Part shown: positions 48,201-57,922 of the stretch, one piece after another
Numbering within the stretch: position 1 is the stretch's first letter
Layout of the letters: every line of letters starts with the position of its first letter
Assembly: GCA_025267735.1 (NCBI GenBank)
Contig: CM046294.1
Coordinates: 47,236,070-47,300,069 of the forward strand
Reading direction: 5' to 3'
Length of the DNA stretch: 64,000 bases
From: Mactra quadrangularis
Taxonomy: Eukaryota > Mollusca > Bivalvia > Venerida > Mactridae
Made by a program: the position numbers and the translations under genes
Notes under the pieces: model-generated
What the model was told of the DNA's origin: nothing
Databases searched by the model: none
Seen by the model: the letters and a program-made list of their open reading frames with translations, nothing else

Positions 48201-48721
48201 TGTGAGTAATAGTCATTACTAACATATACCACCACTCCCCCCGAATGTGATGAGTTATCGTTACGATATAAAGAAAAATTTGAACAATATTTCAAAAGAT
48301 CAACATCGGAAACTTGGTGGTCAAGGTGAGTCTCGGTGAAGCATAAAATGTCGTGATCAAACAGGTTATCGGATATGTAGTCAAGTTTGTTCCTTATGCT
48401 ACGTATATTTAGATGGATTAATGCTAAATTTCCATCTGAGTTTACAGAGTGAGATAAATTTGGGCCAGGATTTAGTTCGATATCACCACACACATTTAGA
48501 ATAAGAAATATAAAGAAAATGTAATTTACGTTGACCATTCTGCAAATTGCCAGAAACGATAGAATTGAGATTGACATATGAATGTATGTGAGAAGCAATT
48601 TAGTTACATTGTACAAAGCAAAAGAGAAATGTAGATTAAAGACAAGACGCTTCAAGCACCCATGTGTTTTACAGTAAAACAGCCCAATGGTCGCTCGCCA
48701 ACCTGTTACATCATTACCCAT
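45287..48721 (-). CDS. LINE polyprotein: 2A-like motif, APE endonuclease, reverse transcriptase
   Basis: 1144 residues, uninterrupted. Residues 49-78 form a hydrophobic leader ending in GDIELNPGP (79-87), a 2A-type ribosome-skipping motif. An APE-type endonuclease follows (about 97-303), with LNIRS, CFTETHL, VYRPP, MGDLNEN and the final SDHK. Reverse transcriptase spans about 535-860, with SNLDSNKAVGPD, NYRPISLL, FCDISKAFD (671-679), GVPQGSVLGP and FADD (759-762). A C-terminal zinc-knuckle-like C-x2-C-x7-H-x4-C lies at 1071-1087. All key catalytic motifs are present, so the element may be young and competent. The start at 48721 is the first ATG after a stop; ATGs at residues 49 or 62 are equally plausible. 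The family is probably CR1/L2/Rex-like; exact clade undetermined. Confidence 0.95.
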   Translation of the reverse strand: MGNDVTGWRATIGLFYCKTHGCLKRLVFNLHFSFALYNVTKLLLTYIHMSISILSFLAICRMVNVNYIFFIFLILNVCGDIELNPGPNLSHSVNSDGNLALIHLNIRSIRNKLDYISDNLFDHDILCFTETHLDHQVSDVDLLKYCSNFSLYRNDNSSHSGGVVVYVSNDYYSQRKFNLEMPSLQSVWLEISYKSTSFLLCTVYRPPNTRVSFWNEFNISIERALEINPNVIIMGDLNENLLNDNLNNLKNIISINNLSNIINEPTRVTDSSSTLIDPIIVSNDIQIYNYGCFSVDNHISDHKATFVYIKSSFINNKCLRRKVWFYNRADFIQLNSLIEIENWDFIDSESVDQACELFTQKLISLMSQCIPSKEITIRPNDKPWYDSEIRRYSKYRDRQKRKAVKKSTDNEWMKYKTLRNKVNNLKKYAKINFFSNIENKVEELRSNSTRNYWQSIKHLMKDYKTSDSIPILKSHHDGQDEFFFTDEEKANCLNDYFTSVSELDDSNAVLPPFTLFTHDTLTNINIRENEIINIISNLDSNKAVGPDLISHKVLKNVKFTLSKPLCKLFNKSLRVGHFPSHWKSALVLPLYKKGDKNCPGNYRPISLLSCVGKLFERCVYKHMYNFFIHNHLIYNKQAGFLSGHSTVHQLIDLYNQIADSFDKKSHTCIVFCDISKAFDRVWHTGLIHKLKQNGIDGQLLNWISDYLTNRCQRVIIGQSYSRYKPVSAGVPQGSVLGPLLFLIYVNDIVRNLLSITRLFADDTSLACTASSSPELQHILNHDLKLISDWSKQWLVTFNPTKTEVLYFGNEPPPNLIFNDVTLTLTKTHKHLGVTLSDDCKWHAHIDNITSSAYKLLGVLRKLKFSVRRKTLNQIYISFLRPILEYASVVWDNCTIYEKEKLEKIQIEAARIVTGTTRSISINNLYREIGWLTLNDRRQYQKLILAFKIKNSMVPQYLNDIFPRSNPENLRYNLRNIDDFINIPRRTALFENSFVPSTIKSWKALPADIRNIQTLGAFKRTLLSTFFTTTDVPSHFLVGNRFFSLIHTRLRNGCSNLNDDLFKNHISDNRLCNHCKVREDAEHFFFRCTLYTLERLKLFQDTRNFHPLNCNILLFGSANISSEDNEYIFLAVQEFIKNTRRFSDH
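48461..48484 (-). other. 2A-like ribosome-skipping motif in the LINE frame
   Basis: Codons for DIELNPGP (residues 80-87) match the 2A consensus D-x-E-x-N-P-G-P. In known 2A sequences the ribosome skips the bond between the last G and P, splitting the chain without a protease. Published APE-type non-LTR elements of several invertebrates carry such motifs near the N-terminus. Here it would release an ~86-residue leader from the endonuclease-RT protein. Confidence 0.85.
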
Positions 48722-49084
48722 TTGGTAATAAAATTATGAACACAACAATATGGCGACCGACCACCGGGATAGCAATACATGAATAGAGCGTGAATATATT
48801 AACAAAGTAGACCATACCAGAGAATGAGAGAAGACACAGATGTAGAAATAATGAAAAAAACAGATGATAAATAGCATGACAAAATGATGAGAATGTACAA
48901 ATTAGGTGAATATACATTCAGAGGAAATGAGTTATAGTTAGAGTGGGGCGTAATTCACCAAAATCATGGAGGATCAAACTACTTAAATGGATATATTTTG
49001 TTCAAAAGAGACAATTGTATTAATTAAGTGGTAAAAATAGATATATAATTTTATAGCAGTGACAATAGATGATTACTCGAGGCA

Positions 49085-50390
49085 GAATGCCAAGATACAT
49101 GTTTAGAATGGCTTAATTAGCAGTCATATAGTTACCAACATGTATAATATGTAAAATACATGATGAAATCAATAAAAACCGTCAGTAAGATAGCAAGAAG
49201 TAATGTACATACATTACAAAATAAGTTCGTAGAGATACACAATTATGTGTGAAATGGCACAATTAACAGTCATATAGTAACCAACATGTATAATATGAAA
49301 ATTACATGATGTAATCAATAATAACCGTCCGTAGGATAGCAAGGAATAATGTACATACAATGTTCATTACTAACTAATTGTTCGCCAAGATACATGATAA
49401 TTGTGATATGGCATATTTAGCAGTCATATAGTAACCAACATGACATATATTGTATACTATGTAAATTACATGATGAAATCAATAATAATCGTCAGCAGGA
49501 TGGCAAGAAATAATGTTCATACATTACATAATAAGCTCGTAAAGAAACATTATAATGTGTGAAATGGCATAATTTGCAGTAATAGAGTTACGAACATATA
49601 TACTACATGATAAAATAAATAATAACCGTCAGTAGGATAGCAAGGAATAATGTTCGTACATTACAAAAAATGATTGTTCACCAAGATACATAATAATGTG
49701 TGAATTTGAGCAGTCATATAGTAACCAACATGTATAATATGAAAATTACATGATCAAATCAAAATGTCCGTCAACAGGATGGCAAGAAATAATGTTCATA
49801 CATTACCGTCAGCAGGATGGCAAGAAATTATGTTCATACATTACATAATAAGCTCGTAAAGAAACATTATAATGTGTGAAATAGCACATTTAACAGTCAT
49901 ATAGTAACCAACATGTATAATATGTAAATTACATGATGTAATCAATAATAACCGTCAGCAGGATAGCAAGGAAAAATGTTCATACATTACAAAAATAATT
50001 GTTCACCAAGGCCACAACAAATTGATCTTTTGTTCGTCGGATTTCCCGGACAAAATCCATAGAACATATGATCAATTTGTTGTTGCCCAAGATACATTAT
50101 AATTGTGAAATGGCATATTGAACAGTCATATAGTAACCGACATGTATAACAAGAAAAATTACATGATGTAATCAATATTAACCGTCCGTAGGATAGCAAG
50201 GAATAATGTACATACAATGTACATTGCTAACTAATTGTTCGCCAAGATACATAATAATTGTGAAATTGCATATTAAGCTGTCATATAGTAACCAACATGA
50301 CATATATTGTATACTATGTAAATCACATGATGAAATCAATAATATACGACAACAGCATAGAAAGAAATAATGTTCAACAACAAAACCGGG
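49085..50390. repeat. ~150-bp tandem array beside the LINE 5' end
   Basis: The block CAGTCATATAGTAACCAACA recurs at 49121, 49267, 49421, 49577, 49711, 49893, 50122 and 50278. Intervals are 134-182 bp; the 229-bp interval becomes 151 after removing the hairpin at 50010-50087. Each unit also holds ACATGATG.AATCAATAAT and CGTC.G.AGGAT.GCAAG. It lies upstream of the LINE in the LINE's own orientation, so it may be the LINE 5' untranslated region or an independent satellite. Confidence 0.8.
50010..50087. mobile_element. 78-bp complete foldback element in the array
   Basis: GGCCACAACAAATTGATC and its inverse GATCAATTTGTTGTTGCC are the ends, and the whole 78 bp folds on itself with ~35-bp arms. Flanks read CACCAA and CCAAGATAC, giving a possible CAA target duplication. 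It sits in unit 6 of the tandem array, and its arm matches 11602-11640. Confidence 0.8.
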
Positions 50391-50399
50391 CTATACTAA

Positions 50400-51091
50400 A
50401 ATAAAAAAAAAAGGTTCATCAATAGAAATATACTGCGTTATTCCACAATATGAAGTTAACCCTCTGTACATGAAAAACCGAAAGACGTATACAACAAATG
50501 AGGTTTGAAACAGTCGTTCATAAGACCATTCTTTTAAATAAAGCAATATACATAGCAACCAGGGCTGAACTCAGCCATCGCGAACGCCACAGAACGCCAC
50601 ACAACGACACACCCGGAACCCCTCGGCCATACAATCGTCCACCCTAACACCGGCAGTTTCAAAAAAGCGTCCAAACATGTCCGACATTGTTTGCAGCAAA
50701 TGATCGATGAGCTCCGAATGTATCGCTACGAATGTATATTTGAACCTGTTACTTTCAAATAGATAATGGTTAGGGACATAGATTAATCCCTGATAATGTC
50801 GGACAATGTACCATGTGTATCGGTGGGCGGAGCATAGGTATTCTGGCGTGAGGTCAATTATGTTTTTACACATTGCCTTAACATAGAATAATTAGAACAA
50901 AATGTATATTTTCAATATTTATTATGTTGTTTGTTTCATATTCCATTCATTTAGATATTAATAAATATTCAATTAATATTATCTCATTTTCATAAAAGTC
51001 AAATATTATGCATTGCAATACAGTTTTGTAAATGATTTTTGTATCATCTCTCATGGTGGTGAATGTGACATTGAGTAAATTTCTTCTTCAT
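50400..51091. other. spacer with a GC-richer patch
   Basis: CAGGGCTGAACTCAGCC at 50562-50578 contains a GGCTGA-AC-TCAGCC palindrome and resembles a hAT-type terminus. A 100-residue minus-strand frame (50571-50873) crosses this patch; its composition is protein-like but I recognise no family. Confidence 0.35.
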
Positions 51092-51181
51092 TTAACACAT
51101 GCTGAAGTTAGCTATTCTGGTCCTTTTGTTCACATCACAGCATGGTTTAAGGCTGTACTCAACTAGGTATATCACCTCTAT
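51092..51181 (-). CDS. possible last exon of the 51-52 kb transcript
   Basis: The acceptor TTATTTTTTACAG precedes 51181. One frame reads IEVIYLVEYSLKPCCDVN to FSMC and a stop at 51094-51092. Joined at 51181 after the exon ending at 51454 the split codon would be TGA. A weaker acceptor at 51152 (GAGTACAG) would instead keep the frame open into LKPCCDVNK. It could equally be 3' untranslated sequence. Confidence 0.3.
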   Translation of the reverse strand: MEVIYLVEYSLKPCCDVNKRTRIANFSMC

Positions 51182-51453
51182 CTGTAAAAAATAAAGTAAT
51201 ACTCAATAGTTTAACTCTAAAAAGATAAAGCACATCAATCACTAATCAGTCATATTGAGAAATACAAGTGCATCAATGCATTGGCTCTTCTGTTTGTGTA
51301 TTGTAGAACTTATGAATATGAGTGGTCATACAAATATGCCAAGTTTGAATAATTTTTACTAACCAGTGAATGATATTACACATTTGTATACACATGAATG
51401 ATTGTATAAGAACCAAAATATATAGAAGGCCTATGTAAATATGAATAACTTAC

Positions 51454-51525
51454 CATTTCCTAACAACAATAATTTTTCTTAATTTCACAAGGAAGTTTTG
51501 AAAGACATTAAGCATACCAACAAAA
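51454..51525 (-). CDS. candidate 72-nt host exon
   Basis: Minus strand: ATTTGTTTCTAATTAG before 51525 and a strong donor GTAAGTTA after 51454. The frame 1 nt + 23 codons + 2 nt is open (FVGMLNVFQNFLVKL and on). The intron phase (2) matches the end of the exon at 51775-51869, so the two can be joined in frame. Protein family not recognised. Confidence 0.45.
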
Positions 51526-51774
51526 CTAATTAGAAACAAATATCATAAGCCATAACATATACTGAGTACCCTCATTACTCAAAATATAATAACAGCACTA
51601 TATTTATTGTCTTCTTACTTTCATCAGTAAAGAGGATTTAAGTACTCATTATGACTTATTAAACTACAAACAGATCTGTCAAATTAAGACACATTTTGTA
51701 AAACAATCGGTTAATTATATTTAAAAATTAACCTTTTCTCATTTGCCAGAAAAATACATGAAATTTATACCTAC

Positions 51775-51869
51775 CCTATTTCTACTAAATCATGACTGGT
51801 AGACCTATGGTCAAAACACTGCTGAAGTAAGTCCCAGTATTGGTGTAACGTCAAGTTGTTGTGCTTCTC
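51775..51869 (-). CDS. candidate 95-nt host exon
   Basis: Minus strand: the textbook acceptor TTTTTCTTTTTCTCAG before 51869 and the donor GTAGGTAT after 51775. One frame is open for 31 codons plus 2 nt (EKHNNLTLHQYWDLLQQC, then FDHRSTSHDLVEIG). It joins in frame with the exon at 51454-51525. It does not join in frame with the apparent first exon at 52552, so a further small exon or a different start is needed. Confidence 0.45.
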
Positions 51870-52551
51870 CTGAGAAAAAGAAAAATCAAAATGCATTAAC
51901 ATTGTCTTTAGGGAAAATACCACCCATTCAGAAAAATCTAAGTTTAAAATCCATATGAAAAAATAAAGTTGGGGGAATGAGGTGGGAGGAGCGTTGTGGG
52001 CAGAGCTTAAAAACGAAATACGATTATGTCATTGAATTTAATGATATATCATAGCAAAACTCCTCATCAATTCTTGAGGATTTGGACTCTCAAACATTCA
52101 TATTATCGTAATTTTCATTGAAATAAGATTGCCTCTTGATCGACCTACACAAATGACAGTCCCAAATTGACAGACGTGATGTCAAGCGGCATTTCACATC
52201 GGCATAGAAACCATGGATAAAACACGATTGTTGCTCTATTCACAACATAAATTTACAAACATAATGATGTTTCTGTTCTCATAAATCTTAGTGACTAAAT
52301 AATTCAGTGATGAGCATATTACATTCCAAATAGATAGCTTTTGACGGTAAACAAATTGCAGACGAAAAATGTTACTTTCGATTTCGCCATGTAAAAGTTT
52401 TCAACAAATGCTGTTTGTTTTCGAATTTTTACCGTTTTCTTCAATTAAATCGTCGTCAAAACGTTAAAACATTTTTAAACATTTACATAATCAAAATCGT
52501 ATAGCCTACTAGTCGGATAATTGGGCCAAATTTACAGAAAATACAACTCAC

Positions 52552-52582
52552 CTTGCTTGACAAGAATCAAGATGTCGTCCAT
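52552..52582 (-). CDS. possible first coding exon (MDDILILVKQ)
   Basis: Minus strand: GCGAAAATGGACGAC gives a good start context (purine at -3, G at +4), ten codons follow, then the consensus donor CAAG-GTGAGT after 52552. The same frame is open upstream to an ATG at 52717. Intron phase 1 conflicts with phase 0 of the next visible exon, so the model is incomplete. Confidence 0.35.
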
Positions 52583-52759
52583 TTTCGCTACTTCGTCTTT
52601 GTGGTTAAAGGACACTAAATCAAAAATACTGTCGTGACAGTTATTCCCCTTACCATTTAAATATTTGGGAATGTTCGATCTAAGATTTTGCCGAGTTTTA
52701 ATGAGAAGAATGCACATTTTATTTAAGAAAACGAGTTAAATTTTCGATATTAGTTTTTG

Positions 52760-55080
52760 AAATCTAAATTTCACGTGGTGTTTGAAAAAAACACATTTTT
52801 TAACGTTACGTCATTTGCGCAATTGGCCTGGTTTTCGCAGCAGACGTCACATATATGCTCTTCAATATCAAAAAGCACCACAAATGAGGTATCCATGCGC
52901 TCTCAAAAAATAAATCAGGACCATGTCACACTTTCTACTTCCGGTAAATGCTCACATCTGGTTACCATTTAGTGGTATGTAACCTTCTAACGAGACTAAT
53001 CCACGTCCGAATTCTGTTCAAAAGAGACTTGTTTGTGTAAATCATTCGATAAATATACATGTAACCAAAAAAATGAAATCGAATGACCTAAATAGTATCA
53101 AACTCTTCTAAAGTAACTATCGTCAGCAAATGATCATGCAAAATCAAGAAAACATAATACCTGAATAATAACTGAGGAGGTCGCCATAATTACGGCTAGC
53201 CTGACCCGATTAAGATAGTTGTAATGGGCAAGTAATACAGACTACTAGTCATTATCCTTTAAAACACCATCAACCGATCGCGTTTTGGTTATTAAAATAA
53301 GGCAATACATTACCTTTAATTGAGGATACAACATTAACTGGGTCCACCGTTCAATAGTTCTAAAATCAATGTAAAAATCAGCCAGGAAATAGGGAGTTTT
53401 TAAAGTTGTGTTTTAGGTTTAATCATGCATGTGCAAGGTAAAGGTTTATTGGATATCATTTTTCAATGTATTTTTTCCACATAAGTAAAAACAAAATGCT
53501 GTTTAAACCCGCTTTGAATGTGAACACTGCTAATTAAAAATGCCCGTAAACAGGGCTCGGCCGCGAGGGCGATTCGGGCGATAATGTCGCCTTGTGTGTT
53601 ACCATTTCGCCCTATCAAAACATGAAGGAGAAGTCCAAGTATTTCCAATTTCGGCGATTGAATAATATCCTGTGGACGTCAATTATTGATTACGCTCCGC
53701 CTAGTTTACACCCACAGCAAATCAGAGCGTTGTTTCTCAACATCGAAAGTCGATTAGCCAATCAGGATCGACAGTGCGTAATGATCTAGCAGGACCCAGT
53801 AGAGCATTGCCTTGGGCAGTTTTACGACCATGACTAGCAAATATGTTAATATGATATCGGTGAGGATTAAATAGCACGCTTAAATTGACCCACTAATTGT
53901 ACCCCTAACTTAAACAATACAATGAGCAGTCGGCCATGCGAAAAGGTAAAGGCTTGTGCGAAGTTGCGGAAGCAAGATTTTCACATGTCCCCCAAAACAA
54001 TGCTAGCATACCATTTTCCCCTCGTAAAATCATTTGCCTCTTACTTTATCGAAAGAAAAAAAAGTTTAATTTAAGTTTAGTCTAAAAACAACACATTTAT
54101 TAAAATGAACCTTTGTTCGAAAATACATATGTTTGATGGCAAGTAAAAATGACAAAAGGTGTTACTAAAAATAGATTTGTTACGTCATGGACACTATCCA
54201 CGCGCTCGCTATTTGTGAATATGGTAACCAGTTCACGCTTTAATCGATACACTTATCATGTAATTAGCTAAGCAGTCAAATTTTAGTTTACAAACAGTTC
54301 CATTTGTCAAACATTGGGGACGAAACAGATAAAGTTAATTTCCGGTCCGCACTTTCACTACTTTAGTGGAATATATTACGATTGTACACTATACAATAAT
54401 AAATATTGCGGCTATTAAATGCAGAAATTGAAACCTCGTTCATTTCATAATGATTTCTCAATTACACAATTGATTAGATCATATATATTTGATCTGAAAA
54501 AAGGCGATGGACTCGTGAAACATTCGTCCTAGATAACTTTCGTACCCGGGTCCAATTGTTATATTTTTTGAGTGAAAAAAAATCAAATTTAAGCAAAAAT
54601 AAATATGTACAGAAATAAAAATTAAATCCATAATATGATCACTAATATTCTTGTATTGATAAATACTTCACTGTAGCAGTGAAGACTGATACACTGTAAT
54701 ACTTTATTAGGTAAAATTACATTTTAAACTTTGAAAAGATTTCAATACAATTATTAGCTAATAAAGACACAAAGTCACTGGAAGATGTTTTCATTGGCAT
54801 AGTACAAATAGAATAAATGAATTCAAGATACCATTTATAACAATTTGTTACATAATTTATTACTTTGACCAGCGTATATTAAACAATATACTGGGAAAAA
54901 AAACTACATCAGCAAATGTGAAGTGATCAATAGGTTATGATTCAATGTAATTTGGTGGTCTTGTAAAACGAAAGTATTTCTAACTGTTTATAAGACTGCT
55001 CTAAACTGCAACTTTTGAGATCAGATGCGCGCGTTGGAGGGAGAAGTCACAATTTTACCCTAGGATGAGCCCTGCGTAAA
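52760..55080. other. spacer upstream of the exon cluster
   Basis: Somewhat GC-richer patches at 52810-52860 (ACGTCAC) and 53560-53770 (two CCAATCA-like boxes) could be promoters. No coding segment I can support. Confidence 0.35.
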
Positions 55081-56460
55081 GGAATTCAATCAGCGTTTTT
55101 TTTCACCCGATTGGGAATGGGTCCTGTACCCCTCCGATTGGGAATTTTTTAGTCGTGAAAATGGGAAAAATTGGGAAAATCATACACAGCTTAGAATAAA
55201 TTGGGAATATCAATAAACAAGTGTTTAAATACAGAAATTGTAAGATATCTGCATCATTCTGCCTTTTAACAGTAACATTAAACTAGATTTTGTAGTTTTT
55301 GAGACATGCAGAGGTAAATTACACAAAAAAGGAACTTTAGAATTGGGCCATCCATAAAATGACCCCTAGAATTTGGACACTCCAAACAACAATATAGTGC
55401 CATTGTTAATAGGCCTAAAAAGAAAGAGGGTATAAGCGAGCCAGGTTATGTGACAAGCTGTTTATCCTAACATTTGGGAAATGTCATTAAAAATTATCTT
55501 CAGTCACATTACCCACTCAAACTTGTTGGAAATGTGTTCAAAGTTACCAACAACTTATCTTCTTATGTAATGAAACTATCTGATAGACCACAACATAATT
55601 CAGAAATAAGGAGGCTGCCAGTATTTCAGTGTCTGAGTCGTTTTTAGATCTGTTATGATCAATTTAATCAAATAACCTTTCTTATAGTTTTTACTCAAAA
55701 TCTTCCTTAAAAGCAATTCAGCTTGGTTCTAAAATGTCTCATTTTCCCACAATAAAAAATCATTAAATGTCCGAAACTGTCGGGTACGAAATTATTGGGG
55801 ACGAATGTTTTACAATTTACTCCGAGTAACAATTTAAACTACTGTTGGATTATTTCAACCATAGCTAAATTATTGAGAAAAGTATTGAGAAATCATCGTG
55901 ACATGAACAGCTTTTAATTTCTATGCTTAATGGCAGCTAGTTTCATAAAAAAATCGTAAAATCACGGGTCCGTGAGAAATTAGTCAATGTAATGACCTTG
56001 ACCGGAAATAAAACTTAAGCACAATTTTACGCGGTAAGACAAAGGAGTTTGTTTGTAAACATTAAATTTTACATCATTAGTTTGATTGTAAAACTAATGA
56101 AGCGGAACAATGGTTGTGTGAAAGAGTGATTACACAAACTCTCAGATGATAGTTATACAAGATGACGCTATTCACCAACATTAACGGATTAGCGATGTCG
56201 TAAAGAACGGCATGAATAAAGATTCTAATTTATTTTTAATTGATGATAAGTGATATTGATTATTGAAATTTGCCGACTTTTGCACATTTAAGTGATAATT
56301 GACACACGGTCATTAAATAACTGTCAGTTACGATACTTGGACAAATAAACAAAAGTAAAATTTTATTAATTCCAAAACCCGGTTTTTTGCCGATGTTTTT
56401 AGTTTTGACAACATATGCTGTTTTTTCTCTTGATTTTGGAAATACCAATAAAAGAAACGA
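55081..56460. other. spacer between two GATTGGGAATGGGTCC-type sites
   Basis: CGATTGGGAATGGGTCC at about 55109 recurs (TTGGGAATGGGTCC) at about 56525, possibly the direct ends of an old element. No gene recognised. Confidence 0.35.
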
Positions 56461-56545
56461 TTGGGAAGGGTCCGTTGACACAATTGGGAAGGTCCGTTGG
56501 CGTGATTGGGAAGGGCCGGTCGTCGTTGGGAATGGGTCCGTTTTC
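56457..56545 (+). repeat. degenerate ~22-25-bp minisatellite
   Basis: Four copies of ATTGGGAAGGGTCCGTTG-like units (56460, 56483, 56506, 56526), ending in GGGTCCGTTTTCCGGACCC, itself an inverted repeat. Confidence 0.6.
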
Positions 56546-56639
56546 CGGACCCATTTTAAGAAGGAAAAAAATCGCTGTCAATCCATGAAAATTGTTATTT
56601 TAGCCGAAAATGGCCATATTTGAAGATGAAATTGATTAT

Positions 56640-57922
56640 CAAAGCTAGCTAATTTCGATTTATTAAGTTACTAAGTCAACACATACATCACAGATCTATC
56701 GACAAATCCAACTTTAACACATATTTAGTAGCCATTTCACTCATATACTGCGCTAGAGTACAGCCTACGTTTTCGATTGGTCGCCAGTGGATATTTATGG
56801 ATAGAAATAGCTTGTCTTTTCGTGAAAATGGTGAATGGGACGGAATAGCGCTCTCGCTTCGTCCCGCAACGACCGTGAATTTCCGTGAGTTTCCTTCCAT
56901 TACAAATCCTTCTAATATAGGATCCTTGCTTCAGCTTAAATGTTATTTAGAGCTATTAGTGATTTGCCGAAGTGGTTTCCTTCGAAAGAAGCTTGTTCTG
57001 TTCATGAGTACCTAAATTAGTATTTAGTATTTATTTCACTAGTAATTTTTAGTTTGATTACGTGTGCAGTGTTAATGCCAATTTGTTGTTTCGAGCGCGT
57101 TACATATAGATATTATCATAAGCATTATAATTCTGCTGATAGTAAACTTATGTCGAATTACTTTTCAAGACAATTTTACGGTTTAAATTCATTATTTGTC
57201 TTTGACTCCAGTCTTCATAATTCTTTAAACCCTGGTTGGAAATGAATGATAAGTGGTACGAATGTTGTTTTCCTATATTTTTTTCGAGAATGAATTATGC
57301 AAATTCTTTTTAAATAGTTGCCAAAACACTCCTGAGATGATCTTCAGAAAAACAAATTTGGGGGGGCATGCCATAGGATTCTGTGTACACATTAAAACGC
57401 CCTTGCTACGCCCCTGAGGTAAACAAATCTTTTACAGTGCACCAGTTAATAAATCAATCATTCTTGTTAGAAAAAGACTCACAAGTTCAAGCTGAACCAG
57501 ACGCCTATCCAGGCCGTTTTGGGGATATTGCACAAAAGCTAGGGAGTCAGGGGACATGCCCTTCCCCAGAAAATTGAAACCATTACTGTTCGTTTCAGAA
57601 TGTGCACAAGGAGATATAGTGATTAATTTGTGTATTGCTCATATGACTCATTTTGTATGACATTTTAATAAAGTAAAGTTATCACAGTCGAGTCTAATAA
57701 TGCCTTACCCAGGTTGGGCATCAATTTTCTAAAGATCTTAGATCTTAAATTTTTTCATTTTCTGGAATCGAGGTTACGCATGTGCGTTAAGTTCGTAATG
57801 GCAGATACGCGCCTAAGCTGAACTCAGGTTACAATGGGAAAACTTTCAACTTGATAGAGCCAACTCGGCTATTAGATTATACTTAAAATGGAAAAAAGCT
57901 AAGTCTCCATTTTGCAAATAAG
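56640..57922. other. unassigned spacer
   Basis: No gene I can support. A transposon-end-like GCTACGCCCCTG is at about 57405. Confidence 0.35.

Larger units (their letters stand above)
44812..48960 (-). mobile_element. LINE (CR1/L2/Rex-group-like non-LTR retrotransposon)
   Basis: It contains one intact polyprotein, a ~470-bp 3' untranslated region and a 3' end near 44812 with AATAAAATATGTTTA on the minus strand. No long poly(A) tail is seen, as in CR1-like elements. The 5' limit is uncertain, somewhere between the start codon (48721) and the tandem array at 49085. No separate ORF1 is visible. It lies in or next to a duplicated spacer (44106-44811). Confidence 0.8.

Noticed and set aside
48714..48917. 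67-residue hydrophobic frame overlapping the LINE start (ATGGGTAA overlap), considered as ORF1
   Set aside because: Too short and composition-driven; no zinc knuckle or coiled coil of a LINE ORF1.
50571..50873. 100-residue minus-strand frame
   Set aside because: Protein-like composition, but no homologue recognised and it crosses a hAT-like end; not supportable as a gene.
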